The notes under the pieces were generated by a model. That model had not been told where the DNA came from and ran no database searches. It saw nothing but the letters and a program-made list of their open reading frames with translations. A stretch of DNA of 64,000 nucleotides, taken from Echinostoma caproni. Taxonomy: Eukaryota > Platyhelminthes > Trematoda > Plagiorchiida > Echinostomatidae. The position numbers and the translations under genes were made by a program. Location: NCBI GenBank assembly GCA_900618425.1, contig UZAN01040145.1:20556-84555 (forward strand), in the 5' to 3' direction. This document shows positions 62,907 to 64,000 of the stretch, one piece after another. Within the stretch, counting starts at the first letter, position 1; each line of letters begins with the position of its first letter.

Positions 62907-63036
62907 CTATTGGCTTTCTGGTTTAGTGACCGATAAATCGTCCAGATCAGCTTTTTTCATACAATCCGGTGACTTAAACAGTTTGATCATACAGTAATGA
63001 TTTGTGTGGACATCAAGAATCAGATACTGTTTGCAC
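62907..63036 (-). CDS. candidate terminal exon, unidentified
   Basis: A good acceptor (CATTATTTTTTCAG) ends at 63037 on the minus strand. The following 130 bp is open in one frame to a TAG at 62909-62907 and encodes 42 residues with an even, protein-like composition: CKQYLILDVHTNHYCMIKLF then KSPDCMKKADLDDLSVTKPE. No family was recognised. If real, it would be the last exon of a gene whose upstream exons lie at higher coordinates, possibly beyond the window. Confidence 0.35.
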
Positions 63037-64000
63037 CTGAAAAAATAATGAAAATTTCCTGATGGATGGAACGTAGGATCAGCGGATCGTGTTGCATTTG
63101 GCATTAAACGCTTCCTCGAAAATTACTGGCACAATGACTAACAAAATCTACAAATTCACCGTTGCTGCCAATAAATAAATGATTTTAGAAAGGCAATCGT
63201 ATCATTTTCGTTTCATAAATTGTCATCGGTCATAGAAACGAATAGCGATTGTTGCAATCAGACATGCATTCGCTATTTCGAACCCCCTTTCCCGCCTCAG
63301 TGTCTCTTGCAACAACATGAGTGATTTTCCTCATGTTGGGAAAAGTGTACTGAATACCTTCAACCATTCTTAAATGTTTAAACAATCCAAGATGGATCGT
63401 AAAATAGGTTCTTGTGTACGTGGTATCAATTTTATGACGTACTTTCAGCTAATACCATGACACTTTTGGTATTTATCAACACAGCTCAAGAATACATAGG
63501 TTAATAAATCAAGCGCACATACACGTATGCGATGGCAAACAAAAAAATGTGTTTTGCACTATCTACCAAATGACTCTAAACCGTTAAAACTGAAGCTTTA
63601 TTGATTTTCGCTGTAACGTGTCAAAAACAAAGAATAATAGTTCATCTTTTGACCGGGAGGAACGACCAATCAATTTGCTTATTCTTTTTTGGACTCTTCT
63701 ATCGTAACAAAACTAAACTGCTGGTATTTGAGAATAAAGTTGTTGAAGCTCTGCATCCCCAGGGTTTAAAAAACATTCGAACAGATAATCGTAGAGAACG
63801 CAAATATAAAATTTGGTGTGCTTAAGTGAAACCTTCACCAATCCGGAATGCAAAACGGAAACAGAAACAGTTTGAAAAACACGGACTTGTATTTCATTTA
63901 AGCATGAGATAATTATCCTTATAATACTATTTGATGTCCTGATTGTTTTTGGTAAATCAAAAAGTGCATGAAGGAATGTAATCTAAGCAAATATTTATTT
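63037..64000. other. no gene recognised
   Basis: A 74-codon plus-strand frame at 63601-63825 is basic at its end and unrecognised. Upstream exons for the candidate at 62907-63036 were looked for on the minus strand and not found. Confidence 0.45.

Noticed and set aside
1..64000. CRISPR array, prophage, operon or other prokaryotic system
   Set aside because: No regularly spaced identical repeats and no long prokaryotic ORFs with ribosome-binding sites were seen; microsatellites and retroelement content indicate a eukaryotic nuclear genome.

Overview
This window looks like AT-rich, intron-poor-in-signal nuclear DNA of an invertebrate metazoan, most likely a flatworm. That is an inference from content, not a database match. 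The evidence is the mix of Penelope-like (RT plus GIY-YIG) and CR1/jockey-type non-LTR retrotransposon remains, several dinucleotide and trinucleotide microsatellites, isolated N bases (14580, 23036, 34886, 37639-37640) typical of a draft eukaryotic assembly, and the lack of any operon, ribosome-binding site or long prokaryotic ORF. The longest open frame in 64 kb is 198 codons, and it belongs to a retroelement.

Layout. 1-12.9 kb: mostly featureless AT-rich DNA with a (TG)14 microsatellite at 7.05 kb and two clusters of unrecognised coding-like frames (3.6-4.5 kb and 10.9-12.2 kb). 12.9-14.1 kb: 5' part of a minus-strand CR1-like LINE whose ORF1 is still open for 198 codons, followed at 14.6 kb by a 20-21 bp minisatellite. 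15.7-18.5 kb: several minus-strand open frames, two with good splice-site contexts, that may be exons of one unidentified gene. 20.65-21.1 kb: minus-strand Penelope-like GIY-YIG domain with one frameshift. 23.8-26.7 kb: a nearly full-length but dead minus-strand LINE (endonuclease, RT, C-terminal domain, microsatellite tail). 28.4-28.9 kb: possible C-terminal end of another LINE. 35.8-37.1 kb: plus-strand Penelope-like element carrying RT, linker and GIY-YIG, all broken. 37.4 and 41.2 kb: two copies of one unclassified repeat. 41.76-42.04 kb: a 165 bp direct repeat. 48.8 kb: a tRNA-like Pol III unit, probably the head of a SINE. 51.4 and 52.5 kb: short tandem repeats. 49-64 kb: otherwise only weak, splice-flanked candidate exons.

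How it fits together. I see no complete host gene. The window is best read as an intergenic region or very large intron filled with old, decayed retrotransposons of at least two classes (Penelope-like and CR1/jockey-like LINEs), with a handful of possible exons that need transcript evidence. Every recognised reverse transcriptase has lost catalytic residues, so no autonomous element survives here. I found no convincing new biological system. The most interesting items are the open LINE ORF1 beside a minisatellite, the two differently decayed GIY-YIG domains, and the tRNA-like unit with an over-long anticodon region.
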